A stretch of DNA of 64,000 nucleotides, taken from NCBI GenBank assembly GCA_963971225.1, contig OZ020268.1:49154404-49218403 (forward strand). Direction: 5' to 3'. This stretch comes from Melieria omissa. Lineage: Eukaryota > Arthropoda > Insecta > Diptera > Ulidiidae. The translations under genes and the position numbers were made by a program. The notes beneath the pieces were generated by a model. That model saw only the letters and a program-made list of their open reading frames with translations. It did no database searches and had not been told where the DNA came from. Shown in pieces: positions 47,301-51,600 of this stretch. Positions within the stretch are counted from its first letter, which is position 1. Each line of letters begins with the position of its first letter.

Positions 47301-48165
47301 CACCGAGGCGCTGTACGGCACTGCGGCGGCACTGAACACTGCTGGCGGCGGCAATGGCGGCAGCAGCAGTCAGCGCAGCCACATGTCCTATGCGCAGGCG
47401 AAACACTACTCGCCCGTGGCGGCAGCGGCCTCCACGTCCAGTTCCAATGAGAGTGTCTGTGATTCGTTGTCGTCCACCAATGGCATTGGTGGCGGCGGTT
47501 TGGGTGTGGGCGGCGGCAGTGGCAGTGGCGCGCGTCTGCTGTCGGGTCGCGGCTCGCTGGATTATGTGCCGCACTCGTCGCAGGCATCGTCGCTATCGAC
47601 GCTGCTGGGCTCCACGTGCGACGATGTGGTAACGGCCACAGCGGCGCCATCGATGATTGGCGGCGCCAGTTCGCCCATTGAGGGTGGCGACTATGTGCCG
47701 CAAAAGGTGCATCGCAGCAAGGAGATACAGCGCGAACTGAATGCGGGCACAGCGTAAGTTGGAAGCGTTTAAATTTTTTGTTGAAACAATTTGACTAATT
47801 CTTTATTGTTGTTGTTGTTGTTGTTTTTGTAGGCGCGTGCGTACACTTTATGCATGCATGGGCGAAAGCGAGGGCGAGCTGTCGTTCGAGCCAAATCAGA
47901 TCATCACGAATGGTGAGTATTCGTATTTGTGTGAAAAGTGAGGTTACGGCGCAGTTGTTGCAAAGGAAGTTTTGCTCTTCTGGCGCTCTTTGGCACTTTT
48001 TGTATTAAATATTTGTTTTAAAGTTTTATTTAGTAAATTTTTAATAAATTTTCTTAAATTTTAGTGCGTTTTTCCCACGAGCCCGGCTGGCTTCAAGGCA
48101 CGCTGAACGGCAAAACCGGCCTCATACCGCAGAACTACGTTGAACACTTGAAACCATACCACTAG
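5217..48165 (+). CDS. Graf: Graf RhoGAP (BAR-PH-RhoGAP-SH3), 11 exons, 5' partial
   Basis: Joined exons: 5217-5374, 5444-5617, 42284-42499, 42702-42773, 42850-42901, 43319-43605, 43670-44000, 44072-44177, 46401-47753, 47833-47912, 48065-48165. All junctions are AG/GT and all phases agree, giving 975 codons after a split first codon, then TAG. Domain order is BAR (window residues 1 to about 206), PH (about 214-318), RhoGAP (about 335-510, arginine finger R362), low-complexity linker (about 515-915) and SH3 (about 917-972). This is the architecture of the GRAF/oligophrenin family, membrane-curvature-binding GTPase activators for Rho-family G proteins that act in endocytosis and actin control. 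The substrate G protein is inferred from the family, not from this sequence. The start codon and about 50 N-terminal residues are missing. An in-frame ATG at 5189 lies in the intron polypyrimidine tract and is not credible as the start. No frameshift or premature stop was seen. Confidence 0.95.
5444..5617 (+). CDS. Graf: Graf exon b: BAR domain
   Basis: 58 codons, phase 0 at both ends, after a 69-bp intron. The acceptor is tgcag at 5439-5443 and the donor gtgagt at 5618. It is lysine-rich (KENKKKFDKKTEKF), as expected of the positively charged concave BAR surface that binds membrane. The open frame continues 21 codons into the intron to a TGA; that tail is intron read-through, not exon. Confidence 0.95.
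5690..7240. other. Intron DNA, no gene; CA microsatellites
   Basis: CA runs at about 6059-6079 and 6511-6534, and TATATA-type sequence near 6745-6780. Several short overlapping frames exist on both strands, but none has a recognisable domain or splice context. Confidence 0.6.
7241..8070 (+). repeat. Purine-rich degenerate tandem repeat
   Basis: GAAGTGAGGATTAG, GAGAGAAGTGAAGAT and similar 15-30-bp variants repeat throughout. Open frames rich in Arg, Lys, Val and Glu result from this composition and are not regarded as genes. Confidence 0.85.
8071..9198. other. Intron DNA, nothing recognised
   Basis: No ORF above background, no RNA gene. A short repeated phrase (cccacttgat then ctccagtcacaaa) occurs near 8750 and 8910, hinting at old tandem duplication. 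Confidence 0.5.
9207..10362. mobile_element. Non-autonomous hAT-type DNA transposon
   Basis: The ends are TAGGGATCGCAA and TTGCGATGCCTA, a 12-bp inverted repeat with one mismatch, flanked by a perfect 8-bp target duplication ATGTACAC (9199-9206 and 10363-10370). 8-bp duplications are typical of hAT; this one fits both the nTnnnnAn and nnnTAnnn preferences. Just inside each end are several CCCGGGATT/AATCCCGGG blocks forming longer subterminal inverted repeats. The 950-bp interior is AT-rich with no transposase frame, so an autonomous relative elsewhere would have to mobilise it. Confidence 0.9.
10371..10900. other. Intron DNA with TTG trinucleotide runs
   Basis: TTG/CAA-rich sequence keeps a 196-codon frame open on the minus strand (10360-10950). 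It has no recognisable domain and overlaps the hAT end and its target duplication, so it is treated as non-coding. Confidence 0.55.
10900..13260 (+). repeat. Degenerate tandem repeat with CATCGAAAA core
   Basis: About 2.3 kb in which AAAACATCGAAAA or the variant AAACATAGAA recurs, e.g. CATCG at 11311, 11434, 11628, 11794, 12028, 12400, 12524, 12649, 12847 and 12941. The commonest spacing is about 95-125 bp. Between cores the units share TTTTCAAACAACTT and AATCAACTGTCA. The units are strongly diverged, so the array is old. Confidence 0.75.
13261..15540. other. Intron DNA, no gene; TTG/CAA tracts
   Basis: TTGTTGTTG runs near 13430-13510 and 13870-13930. Several 60-110-codon frames on both strands follow this composition. 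Nothing recognisable between 14420 and 15540 either. Confidence 0.55.
15600..15815 (+). pseudogene. Decayed RTE-like non-LTR retrotransposon, C-terminal fragment
   Basis: With frame changes and stops, the + strand reads VNWLGHVFCMDDEAAAKR, then FEDAPSSLGVTN, then RRRA: the characteristic end of RTE-type endonuclease/reverse transcriptase proteins (WLGHV box, charged linker, SSLGVTNWRRRA). Similar fragments lie at 60970-62640. Confidence 0.7.
16190..16430 (+). mobile_element. Non-LTR 3' end, degenerate
   Basis: CACTGCAGGAACG, then with one frameshift RRLRALGARFLADLAWKF, resembles the LGARF-type C-terminus of the fragment at 1017-1323. The copy ends with a CCTTACCTAACCTAAC tail near 16410-16428. 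The family assignment is by pattern and moderately secure. Confidence 0.5.
16500..16790. repeat. Diverged repeats around TTGGGTCCC
   Basis: GGCAGGCCAGGTCAGCCACACAT (near 16528) resembles GGCTGGTCAGGTCGGTCTCACAT (near 16129), and GTTCCTACTGAATTTCAGCAGCGAC (near 16470) resembles a segment near 16650. It is probably nested remains of a retroelement 3' region. Confidence 0.45.
16790..16963 (+). mobile_element. Non-LTR 3' end (TAACC-tailed family)
   Basis: TGGATCTATAGGGATCCCAACAG matches the WIYRDPNR end of the copy at 1017-1323, followed by the shared 3' UTR (GATTCACAATGGATCC) and the tail TTTAACCTAACC at 16951-16962. It abuts another copy directly downstream. Confidence 0.65.
16964..17430 (+). 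mobile_element. Non-LTR 3' end interrupted by a small MITE
   Basis: The + strand frame reads FGTSFFDGLAQIPYSQISNL, then YNFLAKTKWF and WIYREPK, matching the C-terminus encoded at 1017-1323. Its 3' UTR (GAATCCCAATGAACCCAACAG) resumes after 17334. The 131-bp hairpin at 17203-17333 is inserted between the last coding residues and the UTR. Confidence 0.7.
17203..17333. mobile_element. 131-bp inverted-repeat MITE
   Basis: The ends are GTATCCACTAAAGAGTTTTTT-like and its reverse complement (two mismatches over 21 bases), with AGAGCTCTAC palindromes inside. It interrupts the non-LTR fragment, so it inserted later. No clear target duplication was established. Confidence 0.65.
17431..18750. other. Intron DNA, no gene recognised
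   Basis: Moderate GC, with many short overlapping frames on both strands rich in Cys, Leu and Arg. No domain, splice pair or RNA gene could be supported. Confidence 0.5.
18921..20184 (+). pseudogene. ORF2 remnant: RT thumb, RNase H, zinc knuckle
   Basis: Frame 1 runs to an in-frame TGA at 19307, continues past it to the RNase H start FFTDGSKT (19388), then shifts frame near 19480 before the open frame that ends at TAA 20184. SDSQAALKALE and WVPGHYGVLGNETADELA carry two of the RNase H active-site residues. The segment holding the usual catalytic glutamate appears deleted near the frameshift. CVSCLEEVDSTEHFLCTC is the CCHC-like motif. The copy is non-functional. Confidence 0.85.
18921..20391 (+). 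mobile_element. 5'-truncated RNase H-bearing non-LTR retrotransposon
   Basis: A perfect 12-bp target duplication AGCTCCCATGTG lies at 18909-18920 and 20392-20403. The element begins inside the reverse transcriptase thumb region (ALIRPIITYASVVWWRR), continues through RNase H and a CCHC-like motif, then a 3' UTR with three CCCCTTCCACCCACTTT copies (20190-20250), and ends in a CATC tail (20371-20391). RNase H plus a C-terminal knuckle points to the I/LOA/R1 group of clades; I cannot choose among them. Confidence 0.88.
20704..21990. other. Intron DNA, no gene recognised
   Basis: TG- and TA-rich stretches near 21330-21370 and 21430-21470. Short frames on both strands have no recognisable features. 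Confidence 0.5.
22000..23090 (+). repeat. Two adjoining degenerate tandem repeats (about 130 and about 82 bp)
   Basis: In the first half CAGAACCTATTACATTCCTCCTT-like sequence recurs near 22171, 22313, 22437 and 22576. In the second half TTCGTCCTTATTCG recurs at 22669, 22755, 22841, 22923 and 23001, spaced 78-86 bp, with GTTCTGAAAAGTGTAAAA between. Confidence 0.8.
23280..23760 (+). repeat. Degenerate tandem repeat, about 91-bp unit
   Basis: TTTTGAAAGCTTTCATT and variants recur at 23421, 23511 and 23603, with TGTCCGAGTCGAA and GTTCAGCTTCTTCAAA in each unit. Confidence 0.75.
23761..24228. other. Intron DNA, CT-rich, no gene
   Basis: CTCTCTCT-type runs at about 23870-23980, then AT-rich sequence. 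Nothing else seen. Confidence 0.5.
24661..24797 (-). mobile_element. Non-LTR 3' end (TAACC-tailed family), minus strand
   Basis: GGTTAGGTTAC, then the shared 3' UTR phrase TTGGGTCCATTGTGAATCCC and GGTTCCCTGTAGATCC, match the copy at 1017-1323 closely. Only the 3' UTR and the last codons of ORF2 are present. Confidence 0.75.
24953..25363 (+). mobile_element. Probable solo LTR
   Basis: A 411-bp island of normal composition within purine repeats, starting TGTGCTGAATGC and ending TTTTCGTAACA (TG..CA). It has a TATAAAAG box near 25154 and an AATAAA near 25258, the layout of an LTR promoter and polyadenylation signal. A 5-bp direct repeat ATGAA at 24938-24942 and 25366-25370 could be a target duplication, but then the ends would lie 10 and 2 bases further out. 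No internal retroelement sequence is attached. Confidence 0.5.
25961..28480. other. Intron DNA, no gene recognised
   Basis: CTTCTT runs near 26741-26758, a TG run near 26903-26927 and TTG runs near 27464-27489. Short frames are present on both strands, none convincing. 26400-26620 and 26930-27110 are the least AT-rich parts. Confidence 0.5.
28480..29230 (+). repeat. Degenerate tandem repeat with GTAAGACCGACCC
   Basis: GTAAGACCGACCC recurs near 28702, 28784, 28864 and 29020 (about 80 or 156 bp apart). CATACAAAATTAACGATTTTCA and TTGTCTCTAGTGAGTTCAAATG are the other shared parts. Confidence 0.8.
29465..29703 (-). repeat. BEL/Pao 3' LTR
   Basis: 239 bp; in element orientation it begins TGTTTGGGATGAG and ends TTCTTCGTACA. 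AATAAA (complement at 29512-29517) can serve as the polyadenylation signal. Identical by eye to the 5' LTR. Confidence 0.97.
29732..34969 (-). CDS. BEL/Pao gag-pol polyprotein, 1745 aa, intact
   Basis: A single open frame with no stop or frameshift. In order: Gag-like region with coiled N-terminus (1-360), zinc knuckles (C401-C404-H409-C414, and C419-C422-H426-H431), aspartic protease with DSG at 494-496, reverse transcriptase with D822 and YVDD at 898-901, RNase H with D1076, E1120 and D1150, integrase with an H2C2 zinc motif (H1384 region, C1414, C1417) and DDE triad D1449, D1515, E1569, then a C-terminal DUF5641-like domain (about 1645-1740). This is the standard BEL/Pao order. The start is the first Met of the frame at 34969; M10 would be an alternative. 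No env-like frame follows. All key residues are present, so the element may be active. Confidence 0.96.
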   Translation of the reverse strand: MATAINSDSMELLKKQRQIVKCSLTRIYNFCMEQNAPEDITVRVQRAEELFKQFEAVQSEIDLAVTTAEEQQQEEIYRSSIEEKYFAIKTAYSRSIGDEANTTVVETSPNCITAAMQALMAHQGTLGALIERLSQSTSFEGMGSSSPASNNASRQAEAQHELRLPQIQIPEFDGRCTEWIRFRDLFETLVHNRANISNVEKLEYLQTKVKGEALSIIKHLQPANANYEIAWQLLKNKYDRSDRVKKAYFEFLFDQPAMKSSSVVEAKRLYNTTNESVNALKVLNEPVQHWDSILLFTMEKKLDVDTHVLWYREKKEIESTTFQQFLEFLERRVFELENTRGGTSSATHQGNNYRRNQERSFIAVLQACPVCSKEHLLYSCNEFKQLDVVARRKIVQRNNICFNCLKPNHQAASCKSSLCRKCNGKHNTLLHADETVSNQQLKSEEPKPVPCSEVICVSVDSLQQHHQSVTLLPTAMVLVKDVFNTLQPCRALLDSGSQSTLISEACVQRLQLKRNFDKTILYGVGSAMGSCSKGRVAFSIHGTQNKVTISTEALCLPNLTQNLPTYEVSDNNLNFFKELQLADASYNKPGKIDLILGADVYSDCLLPSKLTHPSGSPTAVDTIFGWVIMGKVSSSVSQHIVSAHVQVDLSQQLQQFWEIEDLQGPTKNLTPDEARAEDHYKQHVQRDKTGRYVVRLPLKNDTIHLGDSRSNALKRLCAMERRFMYQPGLQHEYAKFMAEYVQLGHMDLATNTDSKRTYFLPHHAVLKPTSTTTKLRVVFDGSSKTTNGLSLNDHLLIGYTVQKDIFNIILNFRKYRCGFCADIEKMYRQVLIHPEDRPLQCILWRKSKDEPPEEYNLRTVTYGTSAAPFLATRTLQQIAHDNTEEHPKAAAAILQNFYVDDFMACAIDEDSAILLKDEVSKILSGAGMHLRKWASNSKRFLDCVPVEDREGTLDTIVDNTQTVKTLGLLWDTTIDSFKYSISFAPMEPTSTKRNVLSDIARIFDPVGWLAPVVIAMKIFMQKLWLRGVGWDEQLPADLYSQWRDYRENINAILELRIPRWVNYADESNIQLHGFSDSSELAYAATIYLRVQHNNGEVSTTLIAAKTRVAPVKQVTLPRLELCGAHLMTKLMVKVHDALNLTNAQIFGWTDSSVVLAWLSDHPRRWKSFIANRTAQILSVIPAERWHHISSQQNPADLATRGITPVALLTNQLWWDGPAEMKTSLKQCHQAPPVLNNVNLEERKDMVIHTSTQSDIALVDRYSSFAHLLRISALLLRFCHNCRSKRGTHERLAQHLTTDELQQSHDALVKAAQATSLAAEIRTIHIASHKLSPLAPFIDNKRILRVGGRVTNASISFEQKHPAILCKDHQLTKLIVQQYHLRHLHAGKRQLHYLLALRYWIPNAAHVIKQCIYKCTICMRQRGISYQQQMGNIPRQRLDPGAAFLNTGVDFAGPVQVRSWKGRGSRLYKCWIALYICLVTKAIHIELVTELSTAAFIASLRRFVARRGKPIHIFSDNGTNFVGASQHLREVHQLLSTSACQDGVTRELAEQQIQWHFSPPSGPHFGGIWEAGVKSMKHHLRRVLANASVTYEELHTTLCQIEGCLNSRPLCIKFEGDVDPLTPAHFLILRPMTSLPDKNLLNLKENALNRWQFLQRLTQQFWKKWSAEYITQLQQRPKWSQKLKNLTVDDVVIIKDDNCAPSQWSIGKISEVHPGTDGLVRVVSVRTAKGTLKRPIIKLCPLFIDI
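35095..35250 (-). repeat. 53-bp tandem repeat in the BEL leader
   Basis: Nearly three copies of a 53-bp unit, marked by TTGGTGCTCCCAATTG at 35106, 35159 and 35212, lie between the primer binding site and the gag start. Units differ at only a few bases. Confidence 0.9.
35397..35415 (-). promoter_or_regulatory. Primer binding site, tRNA-Tyr type
   Basis: The + strand reads AATCCGGCTCGAAGGACCA, which equals the 3' acceptor end of eukaryotic tRNA-Tyr plus CCA, so the element RNA can pair with tRNA-Tyr to prime reverse transcription. It lies six bases inside the 5' LTR. The tRNA identity rests on recalled tRNA-Tyr sequence. Confidence 0.85.
35422..35660 (-). repeat. BEL/Pao 5' LTR
   Basis: 239 bp, same sequence as the 3' LTR. 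It should carry the element's promoter. The AATAAA complement is at 35469-35474. No strong TATA box recognised. Confidence 0.97.
35666..35870. other. Unrecognised intron sequence beside BEL
   Basis: Continues the sequence interrupted by the BEL insertion. A 163-codon minus-strand frame (35524-36015) runs through the LTR and is not taken as a gene. Confidence 0.4.
35871..36640 (+). repeat. Tandem repeat of about 37-40 bp with a 270-bp higher-order duplication
   Basis: Units vary around GGATCTTCATTGGACTT with AAAGCTGAACTATC. A larger block repeats with a 270-bp offset, e.g. TTAATTATGG at 36022 and 36292 followed by the same GGGGCTTTGTTAACAGCTG. Confidence 0.85.
36641..36885. other. Intron DNA, nothing recognised
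   Basis: AT-rich, no ORF or repeat noted. Confidence 0.4.
36886..37115. repeat. Short duplicated and inverted block with CCGATAATCGGAATGCAGAAC
   Basis: ATTTTCGACAACAACTTCCGACAATCGG and ATATTTCCGATAATCGG, each followed by AATGCAGAACNCCAA and a GATTCAAATCT-like end, lie about 80 bp apart; CCGATNATCGG is itself palindromic. It may be a decayed MITE. Confidence 0.55.
37116..38725. other. Intron DNA, no gene recognised
   Basis: AAC-rich stretches near 37660-37760 and 38285-38310, and TG runs near 38360-38440. Frames on both strands lack domains. Confidence 0.5.
38731..38860. mobile_element. Hairpin inverted repeat, probable MITE
   Basis: Left arm 38731-38776 and right arm 38814-38860 are reverse complements over about 45 bases, around TTTAGACCAGTGATG, CCATT and ACTCGCGAA. 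A third partial copy of the arm (CTGCCACTCGCGAGTAAAA) follows near 38883. No target duplication resolved. Confidence 0.7.
39290..39870 (+). repeat. Degenerate tandem repeat, roughly 80-90 bp
   Basis: GACAAAGTCATGGNNAGAAAATCC, GGCAGGTGGTCC and TCTCACTGAAGNGTCGAC recur six or more times with substitutions and small indels. Confidence 0.8.
40040..41045 (+). repeat. Purine-rich satellite-like tract (GAAGAGAA, GAATAGAAGAAGA, GTAGA)
   Basis: About 1 kb almost free of pyrimidines on the + strand: AGAAGGGAGAAGG units first, then AGAATGGAGAATAGAAGAAG units, then TAGAATAGAGAAGAATAGAG, and finally pure GTAGA pentamers (about 40995-41038). Long minus-strand frames of Ser, Leu and Phe arise from this composition. 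Confidence 0.9.
41046..42283. other. End of large Graf intron, no gene seen
   Basis: Mixed composition, CTTCTT run near 41172-41190, TTG run near 41743. Ends in the pyrimidine tract and acceptor of Graf exon c. Confidence 0.5.
42284..42499 (+). CDS. Graf: Graf exon c: BAR domain C-terminal helices
   Basis: 72 codons, phase 0 to 0, after the 36.7-kb intron. The acceptor is a long ct-rich tract ending ttaag at 42283; the donor is gtgcgt at 42500. It contains the family signature around YVLRIQEVQERIKFEFVE, then a hydrophobic helix (GFISGWLVFYH) and the start of the last BAR coiled coil. Confidence 0.95.
42702..42773 (+). CDS. Graf: Graf exon d: end of BAR coiled coil
   Basis: 24 codons (from TRENFEEAREKV to MEKRT), phase 0 to 0, acceptor cttacag and donor gtaagt. 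The highly charged helical composition fits the end of the last BAR helix. The exon is too short to stand out as an ORF but is supported by splice sites, phase and family similarity. Confidence 0.92.
42850..42901 (+). CDS. Graf: Graf exon e: start of PH domain
   Basis: Seventeen codons plus one base, after a 76-bp intron (acceptor ccttacag, donor gtaaga). KRGYLFLMEK is the first beta strand of the PH domain. The exon ends in phase 1; the last A joins AA of the next exon to give lysine. Confidence 0.92.
43319..43605 (+). CDS. Graf: Graf exon f: PH domain
   Basis: Two bases plus 95 codons, from acceptor cttttag to donor gtgcgt. It contains WTKYYCTYKK (PH strands 2-3), a CQRRASEFEKRFCFDL stretch and the C-terminal PH helix SEEDRRAWINAMDG with the near-invariant tryptophan. 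The PH domain helps target the protein to phosphoinositide membranes (family knowledge). The upstream 417-bp intron is AT-rich with no other exon seen. Confidence 0.95.
43670..44000 (+). CDS. Graf: Graf exon g: N-terminal half of RhoGAP domain
   Basis: 110 codons plus one base, after a 64-bp intron. EGIYRKSG carries the catalytic arginine finger (codon CGT at 43796-43798), which completes the active site of the bound Rho-type GTPase. Conserved TIASALKTYLRNLNEPLM follows. GC content is higher than in the surrounding introns, as is normal for exons here. Confidence 0.96.
44072..44177 (+). CDS. Graf: Graf exon h: RhoGAP domain, middle
   Basis: Two bases, 34 codons, two bases, after a 71-bp intron (acceptor tttgcag). 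It encodes QRVHEVHKLVHKLPQPNFEM and MVIRHLT, the RhoGAP helices following the active-site loop. The donor is gtgagt at 44178; the split GA|A codon continues in the next exon. Confidence 0.94.
44178..46400 (+). repeat. Graf: Graf intron with degenerate tandem repeats
   Basis: From 44220 to about 44950 a unit of roughly 240 bp recurs (CATAAAAGTAGGCTGCAAG, TACAAAAGTAGGCTTGAG, then a CATTTTATGTAGT-like part and GATTGGGTTCTTTAGAT). The remainder up to 46380 is unrecognised AT-rich sequence. Weak similarity to inverted sequence at 58200-58560 is noted under findings. Confidence 0.65.
46401..47753 (+). CDS. Graf: Graf exon i: end of RhoGAP plus long low-complexity linker
   Basis: One base, 450 codons, two bases. 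The first 45 codons finish the RhoGAP domain (FNLGVVFGPTLLRP, then ETVAAILDIKFNNIV). The rest is a disordered Ser/Ala/Gly/Thr/Asn-rich linker with a run of 15 glycines (near 46819-46863), several shorter glycine runs, Asn and Ala-Thr tracts. The exon is GC-rich with codon-level G/C bias, so both strands stay open by chance. The linker separates GAP and SH3, as in other GRAF proteins. The donor is gtaagt at 47754. Confidence 0.95.
47833..47912 (+). CDS. Graf: Graf exon j: first half of SH3 domain
   Basis: One base, 26 codons, one base, with acceptor tttttgtag and donor gtgagt. RTLYACMGESEGELSFEPNQ is the N-terminal SH3 segment: an ALYDY-type strand, then the acidic RT loop with ELSF. Confidence 0.95.
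48065..48165 (+). CDS. Graf: Graf exon k: end of SH3 domain and stop
   Basis: Two bases, 32 codons and TAG at 48163-48165, after acceptor aattttag. GWLQGTLNGKTGLIPQNYVE is the classic SH3 end (conserved Trp, Gly-Leu-Ile-Pro, Asn-Tyr-Val). The SH3 domain of this family binds proline-rich partners such as FAK or dynamin (established for vertebrate GRAF, inferred here). The protein ends six residues after the SH3 fold. Confidence 0.96.
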
Positions 48166-49661
48166 AAGTAGTAGACGCCTAGAATATGCCCCCTCTGCCT
48201 CCCCCGCTCTCACCCCCGAGAATTCCATTTAGTCCTAAAGCCAATGTGCAAAAGCGAAACTGTAAATGTAGAGTGCGACGCGAGACGTTTTGAGCGTGTG
48301 TCAGGTGGCATCGTTGTTGTTGTGGGGCAGTTGAAAAGTGCACAGTGTGAACTGGCAAATGAACTGGTGTGATGCGAGTGCATAGCTGGCTAAGTTAGCA
48401 TTTAAAATAAACTAAAGTAAACTTAACTAAACTAAATCTAAACTTTACGCTAAACCATTCATGATTTGTATGTAAAAAAGTATATAAATATATATGGAAA
48501 AGGCCACTTGCAGCCGTTTAACAACTAAAGAACATTTGCAATTGTAAAGTTGAGCGCACACAGTGGATCTACAGTTATATATATTAAAATATTATAATGT
48601 CCATAATGCGTGAATATTGTATGTCGATCATGTGCACGCCAGAACTGAGTATGAGGAAAAATTCTTTAAAAAAATTTAAAAGAAATTATGAAAAGAGTAT
48701 GCAAGCACACAAATAGTGCAAAATTTCAAAATTCTTAAAGCTGCAAAAAATTCACTTTTTGTCAATGTTTGCAATGCATTATTTGTGCAAGCACAAAAGT
48801 GTATTTAATGCTCCACCGAAATACACCACATGGCCGCATAGAAGAAATATGTAGTATGAGTGTGTGTGCGCAAACGGCCGCGCCGCAATCGATTTACTTT
48901 AATGTGAAAGTTAATTAGTTAGTTTTGATTGTTTTTTGGAAAATTGTATTCTTGTACCAATGAAAATAAAACTAAAGCAACTAAACATTTAGCAAGCAAC
49001 AACGCACAGAATCACAACACACACACACGAGGACACAGAGTGACACACACACACACCCACACACAGAGCCACATATTACTAAGCAGATATGATATGATAT
49101 AATATGATATATTAGTTATTATCATATGTTATTTTTTCTATTTTTAATACCAATCAACATGTTAAAATATTGCAATTTAGAAAAAAAGGAAACAAAAACT
49201 AAACCTAAAAGCAAGAAACTAAAACATAAAGAATGCAAAATTGCATGCGCCGCCCTGCTTTAGGTGCTAGCGACAACAAATGAATGTGTAAAGAATGAAC
49301 TTAAATAATTTCTAACTAAGCTAAATTATTTGTATTCGCTTTAATTTGTTGCGTTATTCGAAAAGTGAAAGAAAAAAAAGAAAAGTTAAAACAAGAAAAA
49401 CAATGTGCAAGCAGAAAATGAAAGAAACTATTAGTTTACTTTGTAAATATATATTTAAAAATTTTTAAGAGAATAAAAACAATGAGAGAAATATGGAATG
49501 CGAAGTGTTTCATTAGTTGTGAATGTGGGAGAAGGAAGTTAGTTGAACAAAAAAATGTATTAATAGAGAAGCAAATAAATAAATAACAATTCATTCAACA
49601 ACACAACTGAATGTAAATGTATTTTTTTTAGATATTTCGAAAAGCGAGAAGAGAAAATAAA
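48166..49661 (+). other. Graf: Graf 3' UTR region with several AATAAA signals
   Basis: No coding frame of note. AT-rich sequence with AATAAA at 48406, 48965, 49472, 49574 and 49656, so several transcript ends are possible. A CA-rich stretch lies near 49015-49075 and a GATAT-rich stretch near 49088-49130. The 3' boundary is a guess based on the last signal before the tandem repeats that begin near 49690. Confidence 0.6.
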
Positions 49662-49689
49662 AAATATAAAAATGTAAACTTTGTTCAAC

Positions 49690-51070
49690 TTGGTCATAAC
49701 TTTTAAACTAGAAAGACTACTAAACTGAAATATGGTAAATTTTGTTGTAGAGTTCAGCTCAGCTCAATTCAATTAAAGTTTAACTGTGATTTGGAGAAAA
49801 GTCTACTTTTCAAAAGCGTTAAACTGCCTTTAGTTTTCGAATCAGAAGGGTTGCTGTCTTGCTTGACTGCCTTTAGCCTCTAATTGAAACTTTAGCGATC
49901 TGAAATGTGGCTCGTTCTAGAAGAACTCTTTAACTTTCTGAAAATATATCAAAAGTTCCAGATGTCCCATTGAAAAGCTGAAAAATCAAACTTAAAACAT
50001 GACTTAAAGTTGGTTGGCTTTGTGACACTTTTAACTGTCTGTAGCGCCTAAACACAATAGGATCTGAAATTATTGAAAAGTGAACTAAATAGCGATTTGA
50101 AATTTGACTCACTTTCTAGTACAACTCTTCTACGTTCCAAAAATGAGCTAAAAGTGTCCAATATTCCACTGGAAATCAGAGAAAGTCGAGGGTGAAAGGT
50201 GCTTTGAATGTTTAACTGTCTGTAGCTTCTAAACCAATAGAGCCTTTATTTTGAAATTTAACTCATTTTCTAGTAGAACTCTATAGTTTTCCAAAAGAAA
50301 GCTCAAAGGTATCAATATTCCACTTAAACTCTGAGAAAGTCGTAGGTGAAAGGTGTCTTTGAAAGATCAGAAGTTTTTTAAACTCATTTTACTGTCTGTA
50401 GCTCCTAAACCAAATGATCCAGTAATTTGAAATTTGACTCATTTTCTAGTAGAACTCTTTCATTTTCCAAAAGTAAGCTCAATATTCCCCTGAAAGTCGA
50501 ACTTGATTCTATCTTTGAAAGAGTAGAAGTTTTTCAAACTCATTTTACTGTCTGTAGCTCCTAAACCAAATGATCCAGTAATCTTAAATTTGACTTATTT
50601 TGTTGTAAAACTCTTCAGCTTTCCAAAAGTGAGCTCAACGTTGCCAATGTTCCACTGAAACTTTGAGAAAGTCGTAGATGAAAGGTGTCTTTGAAAGAGT
50701 AGACGTTTTTCTAACTAATTTTAATGTCTGTAATAATCCAGTAATCTGAAACTTGACTCATTTTGTAGTAGAACTAAGGACAATATAAATAATTCTGTTA
50801 TTTTTGGTAGAACTCTTTAGTTTTCCAAAAGTAAACTAAAAGTTGCCAATATTCCACTGAAACTCTGAGAAGTTCTAGAGCTGAGTAGAAGTTTTTCAAA
50901 CTCGATCAATTGTTTGTTATTTCTTTTCCAAATGGGCCACTTACATTTATAAAATGTAAAAAAATTTTGTAATACATATTTTCAGTTTTCAACAAATTGG
51001 CTAAAAGTTCCTCATATTCCATCAGGAAGGCGAGAAAATCAAACTTGCAGCGTAACCTTAAAAATTTTCG
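49690..51070 (+). repeat. Degenerate tandem repeat, about 150-200-bp unit (right copy)
   Basis: About seven units marked by GTAGAACTCTT variants near 49919, 50121, 50273, 50452, 50609 and 50812. Each contains TTCCAAAAGTNAGCTCAAA, CCAATATTCCACTGAAA, GAAAGTCGTAGGTGAAAGGTG and CTGTCTGTAGCTCCTAAACC. Same family and orientation as 2541-3190. Confidence 0.85.
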
Positions 51071-51600
51071 GCAGTTTCCCATAAATAATAAAGGCAAATT
51101 TGTTTTTTAATTTCAATTTTAAGTTTTTTTTAAATTTTGTTAAACTGTTCTTAAATTCAATGCAAAAAAAAAATATTTACTTTTTTCTAAAAATACGAAT
51201 ATAAATTTTTCTAATTCATTACTTAATGCTTATTTTTAATAGAAATATTCTTAAATTTTCAGACAAAAATTCCGCTATACAAATTATGAATAAACTTGAG
51301 CTCAATTTCGAACGAATTTATGTTCATTATTTGTTCTCGAGTTATATATATTTTCTGTATAATTACATTTCATATATTCTGACTTAAACAATCCCTTTAC
51401 ACACAACAGTTTAAAACTTTCTTTACTGCTGATATTTAAATTTATGGAGCACCCAGTAAGTTGTAAGCAGTTTCAAATGGTTTGTGTGCCAGCTAAGTGT
51501 CTTTGCTTTTTCCAAAAGCACAGCAGAGCGCGTTTGCTTATGGGAAAACTCCAGTAGGCGAATTCCAATTGGTTGCATAGTCAGGGATGCCAGTTGTTTA
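51071..51600. other. AT-rich intergenic DNA, nothing recognised
   Basis: T-rich sequence downstream of the tandem repeats. No gene or element seen. Confidence 0.5.

Noticed and set aside
46375..47574. Long minus-strand open frames (211 and 185 codons) opposite the Graf linker
   Set aside because: They mirror GC-rich low-complexity coding sequence of Graf, have no domains, and consist of Ala/Arg/Gly/Val runs expected from the complement.
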